Both the position numbers and the translations under genes were made by a program. A model generated the notes under the pieces. That model did no database searches. It was not told the DNA's origin and was given only the letters and a program-made list of their open reading frames with translations. From assembly GCA_026122225.1 (NCBI GenBank), contig JANEZZ010002887.1, positions 1,054,001 through 1,118,000 on the forward strand: DNA of 64,000 nt. The letters are read 5' to 3'. Numbering within the stretch: the first letter of the stretch is position 1; each line of letters starts with the position of its first letter. This stretch comes from Heloderma charlesbogerti. Taxonomy: Eukaryota > Chordata > Lepidosauria > Squamata > Helodermatidae. Positions 1 to 10,429 of this stretch are shown here, in pieces.

Positions 1-18
1 GGACCAATAAAACCAGCA

Positions 19-236
19 AGAGCCAGTATGGTATAGGATTAGAATTAGGGAGATCAGGGTCGAAATTCCCACTCAACCAAAAAGCTCACTGGGTTACCTT
101 GGAGCAGGCACTATTCCTCACGCTAACCTCCCTCAAAGGACTGTTGTAAGGATAAATGGCGGGGAGGAGAACCATTTCACCTTGGCCACATTAGAGGAAG
201 AGTAGGATAAAAATGAAAATAGTAAAAATAAAAACA
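19..236 (+). mobile_element. tRNA-derived SINE with L2-like tail, diverged
   Basis: The order of motifs matches three other copies in the window (11440-11635, 17700-17940, 62455-62702): a degraded tRNA-like head, then 'aagctcactgggt', 'ttgttgtaaggataaa', 'ggaggagaacca', and a short A/T-rich tail after 'gtaggataaaaatg'. The head is too diverged to assign the parent tRNA. Family naming (ACA/MIR-like) is inference. Confidence 0.5.
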
Positions 237-263
237 ACCGTGAATATAAAATCGTGTTTTGTC

Positions 264-505
264 TAGGGATGGATAAATCAGTCTATTTCTGGTCCATGTC
301 AGTTTCACATATGTTCATTCATAAGTTTGCCCCATTTCCACATTAATGTGCGCATTTTTAAAAACATTCTCTGTACCCAAAAATGTGTATTTAAAAATAT
401 ATTGCTTTACATTTTTGAACATGTTTTCTCACAAAATATGCATTTAAAAGGTGTTTTATCAAAAGTTATTTTATCCTAAAATAAGTGTTATGGTATGCAG
501 AGATG
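264..505. mobile_element. AT-rich hAT-like repeat, partial (family F)
   Basis: The left end reads 'tagggatggataaat' and is followed by spaced variants of 'tgtgcatttttaaaa'. The same layout occurs at 42815-43290, 43505-43930 and 59756-60204. The right terminus is not clear, so this is probably a truncated or decayed copy. Confidence 0.3.
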
Positions 506-650
506 TGAAATTTTGAAGCCATGGAACAAAACATTTTTTTCCAAGCAGGTTTGGGAAAAAAATGGAAATTGGGGGGGAAATGGAAAAATAAGCAATACTT
601 ATTTTTTTTAGCACTCTTTACAGATCTAAAGTCACTTTGTTGCTTTGGGA

Positions 651-784
651 CAACCTTCCCCAACCTGGTGCCCTCCCAATATTTTGGACTTCAGCTCCCA
701 TCAGCCTTAAGCAACATGGCCAATGGTCAGGAATGCTGGGTACTGTAATCTGAAACATATAGAGGGCACCATCTGGGAAAGGCT
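651..784. mobile_element. Fold-back MITE, family A
   Basis: One of about ten copies of a roughly 100-135-bp palindromic element whose arms carry 'ccccaacctggtgccctcc' and 'ttggacttcagctcccatca', then their complement. The arms are well diverged here, so the copy is old. Confidence 0.6.
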
Positions 785-1850
785 GTTTTAGGAACATGAA
801 GCAGCCTTTATGTTCCTAAAGGTATATTACATATAACTGGGTTTGCTCATAAAATTATCATTATATTTAAACACTTTGAAAAGTAAACTCAGTAAATTTG
901 TAATTATTATCTGAATAAACTATATATATTTAATTTAATATACCAAACACGATAACTTTATGAGCAAACCAAGCTATACTTAACATGTTTTAGGTTCCTA
1001 TTTTATGTCTGAACATCCTAGAAGTCAGAAGAAGCAGGAAGAACTAGAGGCAGAGGAAGACTGGTGTACCAGCATCTGTTCCTGTCTGTAAGGAAGTTAA
1101 GTGAAATTCTAAATCTGTTCTTGTTTGTGGGGTGGAGCTGGGAAAGCTGGGAAAGCCTCTGCTTAGGAATGGTAAGGAACCATATTTAATTTGAGAACCT
1201 TTAAGCAATCTCGACCTATTATTTATAGAGTGACTTTTTTCACTTTTGTAAATATTTTTTAATGAACATATTTGTGTTCATTAGGTTGTCTCTATGGTAG
1301 TGTCAGTCCCATGCCTACACTATAGGAACCAGGCTACTGAGATTCTTTTAGGCAGACAGGGTTTATTCTAGTGGCAGCAGTTAAAAGGTTTTATAGCTGA
1401 GGCAGTATTTCCTAGTAATGAGGTCTAATTGGCAATGTTATTAAAAATTGTGGCAGTGAGTTCTATCGATCCAAGACTCAAAGTTAATTTTTAAAAAAGA
1501 AACATGGGTGGGATAACCCACATTCTATCCCGTCGCATTTGGAGATAGTGGTGGGATAACCTACAGTGTTTTATTTCACATGTGGGTTTTAGATTAGAAC
1601 TACATTAATTGCCTGCTACAGCATCTAACCAGAACAAGCCCAGAAACACAGGACTCTGTAGAACAAAACTCAAACTGCCAAGAATGCACATTTTCTTCCA
1701 CATTATGATATGGTGACTCTACCCATATGTTGGGAAACTGAGCATGACTTGGAGCTTTCCTAAAAAGTTTATCTGTAAAAAATACATTAGACCAACAATT
1801 TTAATAAGGAATGGAAGAAATAACTACGCTGGGAATCTTAGAGAGGATTT
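785..1850. other. Unassigned AT-rich sequence
   Basis: No supported gene, exon or repeat family was seen. The stretch is AT-rich with stop codons in all frames and looks like ordinary intergenic or intronic DNA. Confidence 0.5.
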
Positions 1851-1879
1851 TTTTTTAAATCCTCAATGGGTTCTTTGCG

Positions 1880-2245
1880 CAATATCCAAGGGGGCACTTA
1901 GGCCCCCACCTGTTCTTTGCCACCCCACCGATTCTGCTGCATAAGCAGCGGGTCCCGCCAACTACATTGCACAAGCAGGATCCACCACTTATGCAAGGGA
2001 GGTTCAGTACTTCCTAGGGGAACCCCTGAAACAAGAGGCAACACTTGTTTCTGGAAGGAGGCAGGTCAGCAGAGCTCCCTTATGCAAGCTCCGCTGACCC
2101 GGTTCCTTCCAGAAACAAGTGGTTCCGCTTGTTTCAGGTTGCCGCCGAAGTGCTGAAGCGCCATTGTCTGTGCAGGGGGCAGTCTGTGCAATTGGCAGGT
2201 AGAAGCACCCCATTGGATTCTGCCCAATATTTCCAGACATTTTGC
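1880..2245. repeat. Fold-back repeat, unclassified
   Basis: Two nested inverted repeats are visible. 'cttgtttctggaagga' near 2045 is complemented near 2105-2122, and 'cctgaaacaagaggcaa' at about 2025 is complemented by 'ttccgcttgtttcagg' at about 2125-2140. Open frames on both strands here (79-98 codons) are by-products of the palindrome. The termini are uncertain. Confidence 0.5.
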
Positions 2246-2771
2246 ATCTCTAGTCTTCCTATAAATGTCTTCTTACATAGTTTTAAGAAATCATTTGGGG
2301 GAAACAAAGGCTGGGGAACAATATATAAACCCCTTGTCTAAATTCTTAAAGAAAATATTTCATAATCCAAAGCTGTTCAATTTTTCAGAAAATAAACAAA
2401 AATGGTCCTTGGGGAAAAAAAACAAATAGAGAAAAACATATTTTCCCTGAATTCTTCCCTGGTTTCTTTCCCATGCCTTCACATCTCTAGCAGTATTTTC
2501 TTTGTATCAGGAACCGTGTTGCAGAGTTTGGAGAAGTGCAAATGCCGAAGATCAAATTCCTTAAACATCCCTAGTTCTGTAAGATAACCAATATTGGGCT
2601 CTGAAAGCCAGTAAACTCCAGGTCTACCTACGATGCACCAGATTTTGCCAGCAGGCATTACCCATAATAACCTGTCAGTTTCCATCCTAGTTCTTCATAG
2701 CCATGACTCACCAGATACCTCCAAGGTCTGCCCCCAAACTGTCAGGTTCTAGCCCACCTCTACTTGGCCAG

Positions 2772-3230
2772 TGTCATGATCCCTGGGCCCTCAGACCTTC
2801 CAGTGTGCAGCAGAAGACAATGATGAAGATGAAGCACAAGCTGATTTCTTGGGAGCAGGGCAGTCAGTACCTTATCCAGGGCCCTCCCAGCCAGAGGACC
2901 GTACCTAGCCATTGCCCTCTGACTCAGAGGATGAGCCCCCAGCAGAACCTCCATCTCCCCAGCCTTGCAGAGATCTAAGATGCAAAATCAAGCAAGGGCA
3001 TTTTCACAGTCCAGTCAGCTCCTCTAGGAGGGGCAGAGTTGACCACACTATAGACCTTTCTAGCCTACATACGGTTTCAGTTGACTTTAGCTCCCTGCTG
3101 AGACAACATCCTCCTATTGTCCTAGTAGGCAAGTGCTCCACCCAAGGTCCCACTATGCAAGGTCCTGTTTTCATCTGCTCTCCACATAAGAGGGCTTCTG
3201 CCTTGATGTTGCTGCTTGTGCCTTGACTTA
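2772..3230 (+). repeat. LTR-like repeat, fragment
   Basis: It begins 'tgtcatgatccctgggccc', the same TGTCA start as LTR-like blocks on the minus strand at 19105-19630, 48880-49734 and 63100-63665, and has similar G/C-rich, CAG/CCT-rich composition. No internal retroviral or gypsy coding region is adjacent. The 3' end and a target duplication were not identified, so the class is tentative. Confidence 0.3.
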
Positions 3231-3507
3231 TCAACCTTTTCTTGATTTTTCTAAAAGAAAAAAGTAGCCATCCTACTGATGACCTAATAGCTAACAAAGT
3301 GCAGATCCTTGCTTCTACCCTTTCAGCAACAGTTGATTAATAGCCTCAGTGAGGCTGCCTGAGTGTGAACTTTCATAAGCAAATGGAATTCCAACTGAAA
3401 TCTGTGGGACTGGCACAATGACAGCCATTTCCATCAAGCCTATCACTGCACTCGATGTCTGAACTACCACAACAAGCAACTAAGGATGGAATCACATGGC
3501 CATGAAG

Positions 3508-3672
3508 TAGTGGAGGGTGGTGGCTCCCATTCTGGTGGGGCTGGGAATCTATTCTGGATTTCAGTCAGAACCCACCAGAACTCTAAAGGACTTATCCGTG
3601 GTGCTGAACCCTATCCCCACAATAGGTTCACCGCCTTGGATAGCTCCTTTAGAGTTCTAGATGGGGAGCTAA
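3508..3672. mobile_element. hAT-like palindromic MITE, family B
   Basis: It has the arms of family B: 'ggtggtggctccc', 'ggatttcagtcagaac', 'agaactctaaagga', then the complement 'tagctcctttagagttct'. The central loop is about 60 bp. The outer right arm is eroded. Confidence 0.6.
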
Positions 3673-3852
3673 GCAGATGTTGAAATCTTCACTCTCTAAG
3701 TTTTGGTGACTGGAAACTCTAGTTGCCAGATCAGGGCTGAACATAACCCAGCAATCTCCAATCAGTGACAGTAGTGGAGGAGGGGGGAAGACTGAATAAC
3801 TGGAGAAAAATGGCTGCGTTTCAAAGACCAAGATCATTCTGGGGGTGCTACT

Positions 3853-4716
3853 TAGGGATGTGAGAACCTACCCTTGTCCGGGTTCTCCAGACACTCCCCA
3901 CCCCCAGCCCCTGCTCCACTCGCTGGTCCCTCCACCTCCGCCATGATCGCCATGTTTTTAAAAAACATGGCGATTGGAAGTCTATGTGCATATAGACTTA
4001 TATGAAAAAAGTGCCATGAATCTCGAGTATGTGGGCAATTGACAGCACTTTTTGCATACAAGTCTATGTGTATACATAGACTTATACGCAAAAAGTGCTG
4101 TGAATCGCCCAGGCAGGAGGAGGAGGAGGTGCGGCACACCCCCCCATTGCTCGCTAGCTGTCTCCTCCTTACAAGCAGGAGACAGCTAGTGGTGAGGGGC
4201 ATAAGCCGCACCTCCTCCTACCTTGTCGGCTGTCAAGAACAGCCAACAAGCGGTGCATGCCCTCTGCCACTCCCTAGCTGTCTCCTCCTCATGAGCAGGA
4301 GACAGCCAGCAGTCCTTGACAGCCGAGCAGGAGGAAGAGGCGGGGTGGGGCAGAGAGGTAAAGCTCTTTGCTTTGAGAGTTTTTGTGGGAAAAAATCAAA
4401 TTTCAGCTGCACCTAGCACAAAAAGTACCAGGCCAAACTGTCTGAAATTTGGCAGGTGGGATCCCCTCCGTGTTGGCAGAGACCCCTAAGTTTCATGTAT
4501 TTATTATGAAAACTGAAGACGTTATGACTGTTTGTGTTTTCTCACACAAGTCAATGGGAAAACGCCCAAACCGAGTGATCCGGATATCCAAATCCCACTT
4601 CGGCTCCAGAACCAAGTCGAAGCAGAGAGGGTCTGAATCAGTCCAAGTCAAAGCGGGGCTGATTTGGAGGGTCCAAAGTGGCATGTGAGATGAAGCATGG
4701 GGTTCGTGCAGCCCTA
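3853..4716. mobile_element. 864-bp non-autonomous DNA transposon, hAT-like ends (family G)
   Basis: The left terminus 'tagggatgtgagaacc' and the complement of the right terminus, 'tagggctgcacgaacccc', form imperfect terminal inverted repeats. They resemble those of the 586-bp element at 15225-15810, which has an 8-bp target duplication. The interior holds several local palindromes, for example around 3980-4105 ('aagtctatgtg...' with its complement) and paired copies of 'agctgtctcctcct' with inverted partners at 4155-4310. No transposase reading frame is present. No matching 8-bp duplication flanks it, so the class assignment rests on the termini. Confidence 0.55.
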
Positions 4717-5310
4717 GTGAACAGTCCCTTGAACTTTGTCAGATCCAAGCAAAGGAGCAAAGGGGATGAGCATGAGACAGAGCCTTCCTGCCATGAGGGC
4801 AAATCTGGCACAGCTAATGGAGGTGCTTTGATCCCCGCTGTGCACTGGGTGCTGCTCTTTGCCAAGAAGCAGAACGACACTGAGATTCTTTCTCCTGCAT
4901 CCAAAGCCCATGTTAAATGATGCCATGGCCTGTGTTATAGCACATATGGTTCCCCACCCCCACCAAAAACTTTGTTGTTGGTTACACACTTCTTTCTATC
5001 AGGGCTCCTTTCTCACTGTTACATGATAGGCAGAGATTCACTGGAGAACTTTTCCCTATCACTCCATCTCTGTTCCAGAAAAAAAGTGGCACCTGTTGAA
5101 TTTCTCCCTCTCCTGCTGATACAGGCAGAAGAGCCCTACCAGGAAAAAAGGTGGCAATCTTGGTTCCAAATATAGCTCAGCAGGGATGCAATTCAGAGTG
5201 TGCGTGTAAGAGGGGGGGACTAATACCACTTCTGTTGATTTGCAGATGAGTTCTTGGCATGCCAAATAATTAGATGGTCCCTGACAGGGTTTTCTTTGAA
5301 TGCCTGAACA
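4717..5310. other. Unassigned sequence
   Basis: No gene, exon or recognisable repeat was found. Short open frames on both strands have no family resemblance. Confidence 0.45.
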
Positions 5311-5401
5311 GCACACAATCCTATACATGTTTACTCAGAAGTAAGTCCCATTGAGTTCAATAGAACTTACTCCCAGGTAAGTGAATTTAGGATTGGAGCC
5401 T
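5311..5401. mobile_element. Palindromic MITE, family C
   Basis: 'aatcctatacatgtttactcag' and 'aagtaagtcccattg' are followed by 'aacttactcccaggtaagt' and 'aggattggagcc', giving a hairpin of about 90 bp. Other copies or fragments lie near 6825, 9720, 10260, 44650, 44930 and 58570. Confidence 0.6.
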
Positions 5402-6002
5402 AAAGTACTCATGTATTCATGGGAATCGCTAAATTCCAACACTGTACCTCTGATTAGGTATGGTGTCAGACGTACATGCAAATCTTTCCAAATACCAAAA
5501 GTTTGATCCAGCAGTCCTTGCTTAGGAAAAACTCTTAGACAGCAGCTCCAATACCTCCTTGGGGCATATTTCTTACACCTGCCTAAATTATACTGGTGTG
5601 TCTACAGGAGTACATTCCTCAACTGACTTTGATGGGGCAGAACAGAAAAAGAGATATCAGCGTAGCCCAAACCAACCTATTTTGAATTTTCACTTCAACT
5701 AGACCTTAATCAATTGGGCTGGGGAAATTCCCACGAAAATTCTCTTCATAGACAACTTGCTTGCAAAGAACCTAATTATTTATATCCTCATTGATGTCTG
5801 CACATTCCAAGTTATAAATACTGTTACATTTGGGATCTTTTTAAAGATCCAAGATTACTGAATTCAGGAAGCTGATACATATTTTTACCCTAAAAGTCTT
5901 CAGTAAAAAGATGTAAGGTGTATGTGTTTAAAGTATCCCTCAAAGTTTGAAAATGTTCAAAAAATCAAGAAGAATTTAAATTCATATCAAATTTAAAATG
6001 TC
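5402..6002. other. Unassigned sequence
   Basis: AT-rich sequence without an open reading frame of note or a recognised repeat. Confidence 0.45.
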
Positions 6003-6007
6003 TTTAA

Positions 6008-6255
6008 CAGAGGGGTGGGCAACCTGCAGGGGGTAGGAGGGGATGATCCTCCACCCATCCTTCTGCAGACCAGATGATGCCAGTGGGTGGGGCCATGACC
6101 ACTTACATCATCTGGTCCACGGGGCTGTAGCTTCCACAGCTGGCGTTTCAGCTGGGAACATGGCTTTGCTTGCCCTGCCTGAGAAGACTGTAAGATGGAC
6201 AAAGGAAGACACGCCACCTGAGGCATTGGGTGGAGGAGTGCTTCTTCACGCCGCG
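6008..6255. repeat. Short fold-back repeat, unclassified
   Basis: 'ccagatgatgccagtgg' at about 6069 is matched by an inverted partner around 6105-6118. The left end 'aggggtgggcaacctg' resembles the start of the repeat at 61373 ('aggggtgggtaacttt'), suggesting a shared family. Confidence 0.35.
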
Positions 6256-6273
6256 TCTTGGCTGGGGCCAGAG

Positions 6274-6440
6274 GAGTCTGATGGTTCCAATGTTAGCGGG
6301 GTGGTGAATCCACTCCGGGTTTCAGTCAGAACCAGTCAGAACTCTAAAGGAGCTATCCTAGGTGCTTCACACTTTGGATAGCTCCTTTAGAGTTCTGACT
6401 GAAGCCCGGAGCAGATTCACTGCCCCACGGACATCAGAGC
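6274..6440. mobile_element. hAT-like palindromic MITE, family B
   Basis: The inverted arms run from 'tgatggttccaatgttagcggggtg' through 'agaactctaaaggagctatcc' to the complement 'ggatagctcctttagagttc' and 'catcagagctacca'. The arms are roughly 75 bp with a very short loop. Confidence 0.65.
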
Positions 6441-6821
6441 TACCAACCTTCACCTTCCCAGTGCCATCTCCCATTAGGGAGCATGTTTTAGAAAAACATT
6501 TTTTAAAAAATATATAATTTGTCATTGAAATTGCAGCTAGCAGGCACCCTATACACTTCTCTCTCACACAAGGGAGGAAGTGCTGTGACATGCACAATCT
6601 AAAAACAAAGGAAGTAAGTGCTTTCTTTTTTTCAAAATTATTGTTATTCAAATGCAGATTTGTGTTGATTTTATCCATCTATCTATTAAAAACCCATTTG
6701 ATTAATTGACTAAGTTTTCCTTAATCAGGAGACATTGTTACCAAAAAAGAGAGCAAAGGGGATATTCAATGAAGAATTTGTCCACAGCCAAACAGCACAA
6801 GCCTGCCATATCTACTTTGAA

Positions 6822-6888
6822 GTACGTACCACTGAACTCAATGGGGCTTGCTCCCAGGTGAGTGGAAACAGCATCGTCGCCTCAAACA
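6822..6888. mobile_element. MITE family C fragment
   Basis: 'agtacgtaccactgaactcaatggggcttgctcccaggtgagtg' matches one arm and the loop of family C. The outer arms are missing. Confidence 0.45.
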
Positions 6889-6889
6889 C

Positions 6890-7003
6890 TTAGGGTGCAA
6901 TCCTATGCATATCTAGACAGAAAAAAGGCCTACAGTTCCCAGCATGCCCCAGCCACCACTGGCTGGGGCATGCTGGGAAATGTAGCCTTTTTTCTGTCAA
7001 AAT
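6890..7003. mobile_element. Fold-back MITE with 'gggtgcaatcctatgcat' end
   Basis: 'aaaaaaggcctacagttcccagcatgcccc' is complemented 20-50 bp later by 'ggggcatgctgggaaatgtagccttttttctgtc', giving a long near-perfect hairpin. Relatives lie at 12018-12140 and 19791-19896; the latter is bounded by TTAA. Confidence 0.6.
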
Positions 7004-7027
7004 AGTTAGTTAGTTAGTTAGTTAGTT
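7003..7027 (+). repeat. (TAGT)n microsatellite
   Basis: About six uninterrupted TAGT units lie directly between the fold-back MITE and the L2 remnant. Confidence 0.9.
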
Positions 7028-7410
7028 ACAATGTTTATATACCGTTTCACATCAGAAGATTTCAGAGCGGTGAACAACATGGTAAAATAATAAAACAGCA
7101 GGTTAAAAGAGTTAAAACATTTTTTTAAAAGACAAACCCCAACAAAGTGGAATTTAACAAACCACGGCTGATCATGCAAAGAAGGCCTCTTGAAATAAGA
7201 ACGTCTTCAGGAGGCGCCAGAAGAACACAATGTTGGCACCTGCCTGACCTCTAAAGGCAGGGAACTCCACAGGAAGGGGGCCACCACACCGAAGGCTCTT
7301 TTCCTGGTGGACTCCAACAGGGCCATGGGCCCATGTGGAACCACCAGGTGGTTCCTCTGATGACCTCAGTGACCGGGCAGGTTGGTAAGGAAGGAGGCGC
7401 TCTCTCAGGT
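7028..7410 (-). mobile_element. L2-type LINE 3' fragment
   Basis: On the minus strand, stretches such as 'EEPPGGSTW', 'LPVEF' and 'LLKTFLFQEAFF' resemble the C-terminal tail of L2-clade ORF2 proteins, where a 'LWNSLP...FK..LKTHLF' block is usual. This is followed by an A/T-rich 3' UTR ending at the TAGT repeat. The 'atatACCGtttcac...GCGGTgaaca' hairpin at 7037-7066 is the typical L2 3'-end stem. There are many stops and frameshifts, so this is a dead fragment. Confidence 0.5.
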
Positions 7411-7436
7411 ATGCATAGGATTGCACCCTTAAGCAA

Positions 7437-7555
7437 GCGTTTCCCAACCTGGCGCCCTCCAGACGTGTTGGACTACAACTCCCATGCTGGCTGGGGAAGA
7501 TGAGAGTTGTAGCCAACATGTCTGGAGGGCACCAGGTTGGGGAAAGCTGACTTAA
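7437..7555. mobile_element. Fold-back MITE, family A
   Basis: Long arms 'tttcccaacctggcgccctcc' and 'gttggactacaactccca' are complemented by 'gagttgtagccaacatgtctggag' and 'caccaggttggggaaagct'. One of the clearer copies. Confidence 0.75.
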
Positions 7556-8272
7556 GCCATCATCAACGATGATGCAGGACATCCAGTTCTGAGATCAATA
7601 GAGATTACCCATATGAGCACAGAGTGCAACAGACAGTAAGAGCCAGGACAGTGGTTCACACATGTCCTTTCATCTGGAATGCTCAACTGTCCATCTGTCC
7701 AACCAGAGCAATGGGTTGCTTTGGAGCTGATGCTTCTGGGAGTCTGCAAATATTTTACACAGGACAGTTTAATCACTCTTAAATCCTGTGACGGCTTCCA
7801 TCCAAAAGCAAAACTTCCCAACTCCTCCACTAATCCGACTGGTTCCCCACAAAAGTATTTTATCTTTGATCTGCCCATCCATGCACTGCAGATCCTGTGC
7901 TAAGGTGGTGGAGCTGAGCCTCTGCGCAAGGCTCCAGGCGAGAGTGATCCAGCGAAAACATTCCATGTATATGTGGAGTGATTCACAGGCGAATAGGAGG
8001 AGCAGAGGGAAGGGCCAAGAGAAGTTAGCAAGCCACAGCAAACAAAGCTGATTTCAGAAAATCATCAGGAGCGGAGGCAGGGGAGAAAAGACCTTTGAAA
8101 GAGTCGCAGGTGTTTTAGCCACAGGCTCTCTGGACAGGACATTCCATTTCGTATTATCCAGCTCCAGCAGTTGCTCCCAAGGAACCCGTGTCCAGCTACG
8201 CCTTTCCAAAGAAACAGAGCTTGAGGAGGTGCAAAAGGTTCACGCTTTGCCACATTTATAAAGTTAAATAAG
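7556..8272. other. Unassigned, apparently single-copy sequence
   Basis: No family repeat recognised. Overlapping open frames of 74-108 codons exist on both strands, but none has a recognisable domain or convincing splice sites. Confidence 0.4.
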
Positions 8273-8368
8273 GCAGCCTTCCCCAAACAGGTCCCCCTGA
8301 GGTGTGTTGGACTACAGCTCCCATCATTCCCAGCCAAAATCTGGAGGGTACCCAGTTGGGAAAGGAAG
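8273..8368. mobile_element. Fold-back MITE, family A, internally shortened
   Basis: 'cagccttccccaaacaggt' and 'gttggactacagctcccatcat' are followed by the complement 'atctggagggtacccagttggg'. The second arm lacks the middle part. Confidence 0.6.
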
Positions 8369-8446
8369 ATTTAAAGAAGCATGCCAAAAGAAGGCTATTA
8401 TCCAGCCACTGACATAAACTCTGCATTAAGAAAGGTACCTCTTTTA

Positions 8447-8640
8447 CCATAGGAACACGGGAAGCTGCCTTGTATGGAGCCAGACCCTTGGTCCATCTAG
8501 CCCAGTGCTGTTGACACTGACTGACAGCGGCTCTCCAGGGTTTCAGGCAGGGGTTTTTCCAGCCCTACCTGGAGATGCTGGGGATCGAACCTGGGACCTT
8601 CTGAACACACAGCATTTGTATTACTGCTGAGCTATGGACT
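8447..8640 (-). mobile_element. tRNA-derived SINE with CR1/L3-like LINE tail
   Basis: Read on the minus strand: an A-box-like 'tagctcagcagta', a B-box 'ggttcgatccc', then a body 'cctgcctgaaaccctggagag' shared with the copy at 16990-17183. The tail is 'gggctagatggacc...ggcagcttcccgtgttcctat'. The tail resembles the 3' end of the LINE at 47302-47733 ('gactagatggaccc', 'cttcttatgttcttatg'), which suggests that LINE as the mobilising partner. Confidence 0.7.
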
Positions 8641-8705
8641 ATTGTCTAAATTAACATACTCCCTCTCCCCTTCAGCCCAGCAGCCATCACAGGGGCTTGT
8701 CTCGG

Positions 8706-8782
8706 CTTATCTTTAGAGTTCTGACTGAAACCCGGAGTGGATTCACCACCCCACTGACATAGGAGCCACCAGCCTCCACTGC
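8706..8782. mobile_element. hAT-like MITE family B, half copy
   Basis: Only the right arm is present: 'tagagttctgactgaaacc', 'ggagtggattcaccaccccac', 'gccaccagcctccactg'. The terminus CAGTGGAGG (complement) is intact. Confidence 0.6.
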
Positions 8783-9404
8783 TTCCAAGCAAGCAGCCTT
8801 CCACCAAGCAGAATTCCACCCCTTGCCTTGACAACTCTATCAAGCATCTCTGTCTAGCAACTGGCCCTGTGGGCAAGTTTTGCATTCAGAATTCCTGCGC
8901 TTGGCTGCAAGCTGAACTTGTACGAACACATGCAGCCCCTGCCGCTACTTCCATTCCTGCACAGCAAGAATGTGTGTGAAGCGCACAGACCGGGGCCAGG
9001 AGGAGAACATACCAAGGAGGGGAACACATTGAGGAGCGAAAACAAAACCCAACCCCTGGAAAGTTGCCCGCTTGGAAGGCAGCCGTGGCAAGCCCTCCCT
9101 CACTCTGCCGTGCCAGCTTTCTTCCTTGGGATCATCCGGACTGTCTTTCTAATCATCAGATGCACATCTCCCCTCCAGGTCCACCTTCAGTCTGACCCTG
9201 TGCACACGTACTCCCCGCAGGGTTCAGTAGCACCTACGCTCAATGCATCAAATGCATCCCAGCCTTTGCATTCTGAGGCAAGGCAATTCCCAGATGGAGG
9301 GCTGGGATGCCTCAGCGGGTGACTTACAGGGACTGTGTTAATGTGTAGCTGGGCTGGAATCAGCTGCTGTTGGGTACCATAGAGCCCAGAAAAGGGGGGG
9401 GGGG
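8783..9404. other. Unassigned sequence
   Basis: An open frame of 134 codons (8918-9322, plus) has no recognised domain and no splice context. It is treated as chance. A poly-G run lies at about 9395-9405. Confidence 0.4.
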
Positions 9405-9412
9405 GCTTTCAA

Positions 9413-9601
9413 CCGTGGAGGCTGGTGACTCCAATGTCAGTGGGGCAGTGGATCCACTCTGGATTTCAGTGAGAACCAGTCAGAACTCTAAAGGACCTCT
9501 CCAAGGTCCTTGGAGAGCTCCTTTAGAGTTCTAACTGGTTCTGACTGAAACCCGGAGCAGATTCACTGCCCCACTGACATCGGAGCCACCAGCCTCCACT
9601 G
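9413..9601. mobile_element. hAT-like palindromic MITE, family B, with 8-bp target duplication
   Basis: The inverted repeats run nearly the full 189 bp from 'ccgtggaggctggtgactcc' to 'ggagccaccagcctccactg'. Flanks 'gctttcaa' (9405-9412) and 'ggtttcaa' (9602-9609) match at 7 of 8 bases. An 8-bp duplication and a CAGTGGAGG-like terminus fit the hAT superfamily. No coding capacity. Confidence 0.75.
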
Positions 9602-9717
9602 GGTTTCAAAGGCAGTATGCGGGACTTGAGTTTCCAAGGAGAAACTTGTATTGTAGATTGAGTGTTTGGGGTTGCGTGCCTCTGTGTTTCAGTTAGGAAG
9701 CTCTGTTGTTTAGGAGG

Positions 9718-9768
9718 CTTCAATCCTATACACGCTGACTTCTGAGTAGACATGTATAGGAATGCCCT
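9718..9768. mobile_element. MITE family C fragment
   Basis: 'caatcctatacacgctgac' and 'ttctgagtagacatgtataggaat' are the two outer arms of family C; the centre is deleted. Confidence 0.5.
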
Positions 9769-9986
9769 GTCGGATCTTCTTCACTGCATTTTTTTTCTTT
9801 TATAGGTAAAAAGATTTTGCAGGGCAAGTGTTGCGCTCTCACTTATCTCCCTCCACATCAACCACAAAAACATATGGACAAACACTACCGTAGAATAACC
9901 ATTTTTCCCATATCAGTAACGCACTGTATTATCACAGCTATAGGGAGCCTCAGGTTAGCCGTGGTCCCTGCCCCAAAACTTACAGC

Positions 9987-10117
9987 AGTTTTCCCCAGCC
10001 TGTTGCCCTCTAGACATGTTGGACTACAACTCCCACCACCCCCAGCCTAACAGGTTGGGGATTACGGGAGTTGGAGTCGAACTCGTCCAGAGGGCAACAG
10101 GCTGGGGAAGTCTGGCT
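9987..10117. mobile_element. Fold-back MITE, family A
   Basis: Arms 'ttccccagcctgttgccctct' and 'ttggactacaactcccacc' are complemented by 'gggagttggagtcgaact' and 'agagggcaacaggctgggga'. Confidence 0.7.
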
Positions 10118-10254
10118 TCCAGGGTAAGCATGCCAGGCAGGATAACGATGAAAGATAAAGAAGAGGAAGAAAAGTTGATCCAGAAATAGAGAGGAGAGGA
10201 GGTCCAGTTCTCCCTTTAACCTAAGTGGATACGAAGGGCAAAAACCAACAGAAA

Positions 10255-10368
10255 TCGTACTTCGAGTACACCCCTCGAAATTAATGAGACTTAAGTTAGT
10301 CATGCCTAACTTGTCTCATTGGTTCCAATGGGTCTACTCCAAGCAGGATTTAAGTTGGATTGTACCCG
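10255..10368. mobile_element. MITE family C, diverged
   Basis: 'aatgagacttaagttagtcatgcctaacttg' followed by 'caatgggtctactccaagcaggat' keeps the layout of family C with many substitutions. Confidence 0.35.
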
Positions 10369-10429
10369 AAAAGTTCACAATGCAAAATGGGAATATTAAA
10401 AAAATAAGTGGATATGGGGATGATGAAAG

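Noticed and set aside
7552..8041. Minus-strand frames with cysteines ('RTCVNHCPGSYC') that might be an exon of the CpG-island gene
   Set aside because: No in-frame acceptor/donor pair was found and the frames overlap each other; composition is not distinctive.
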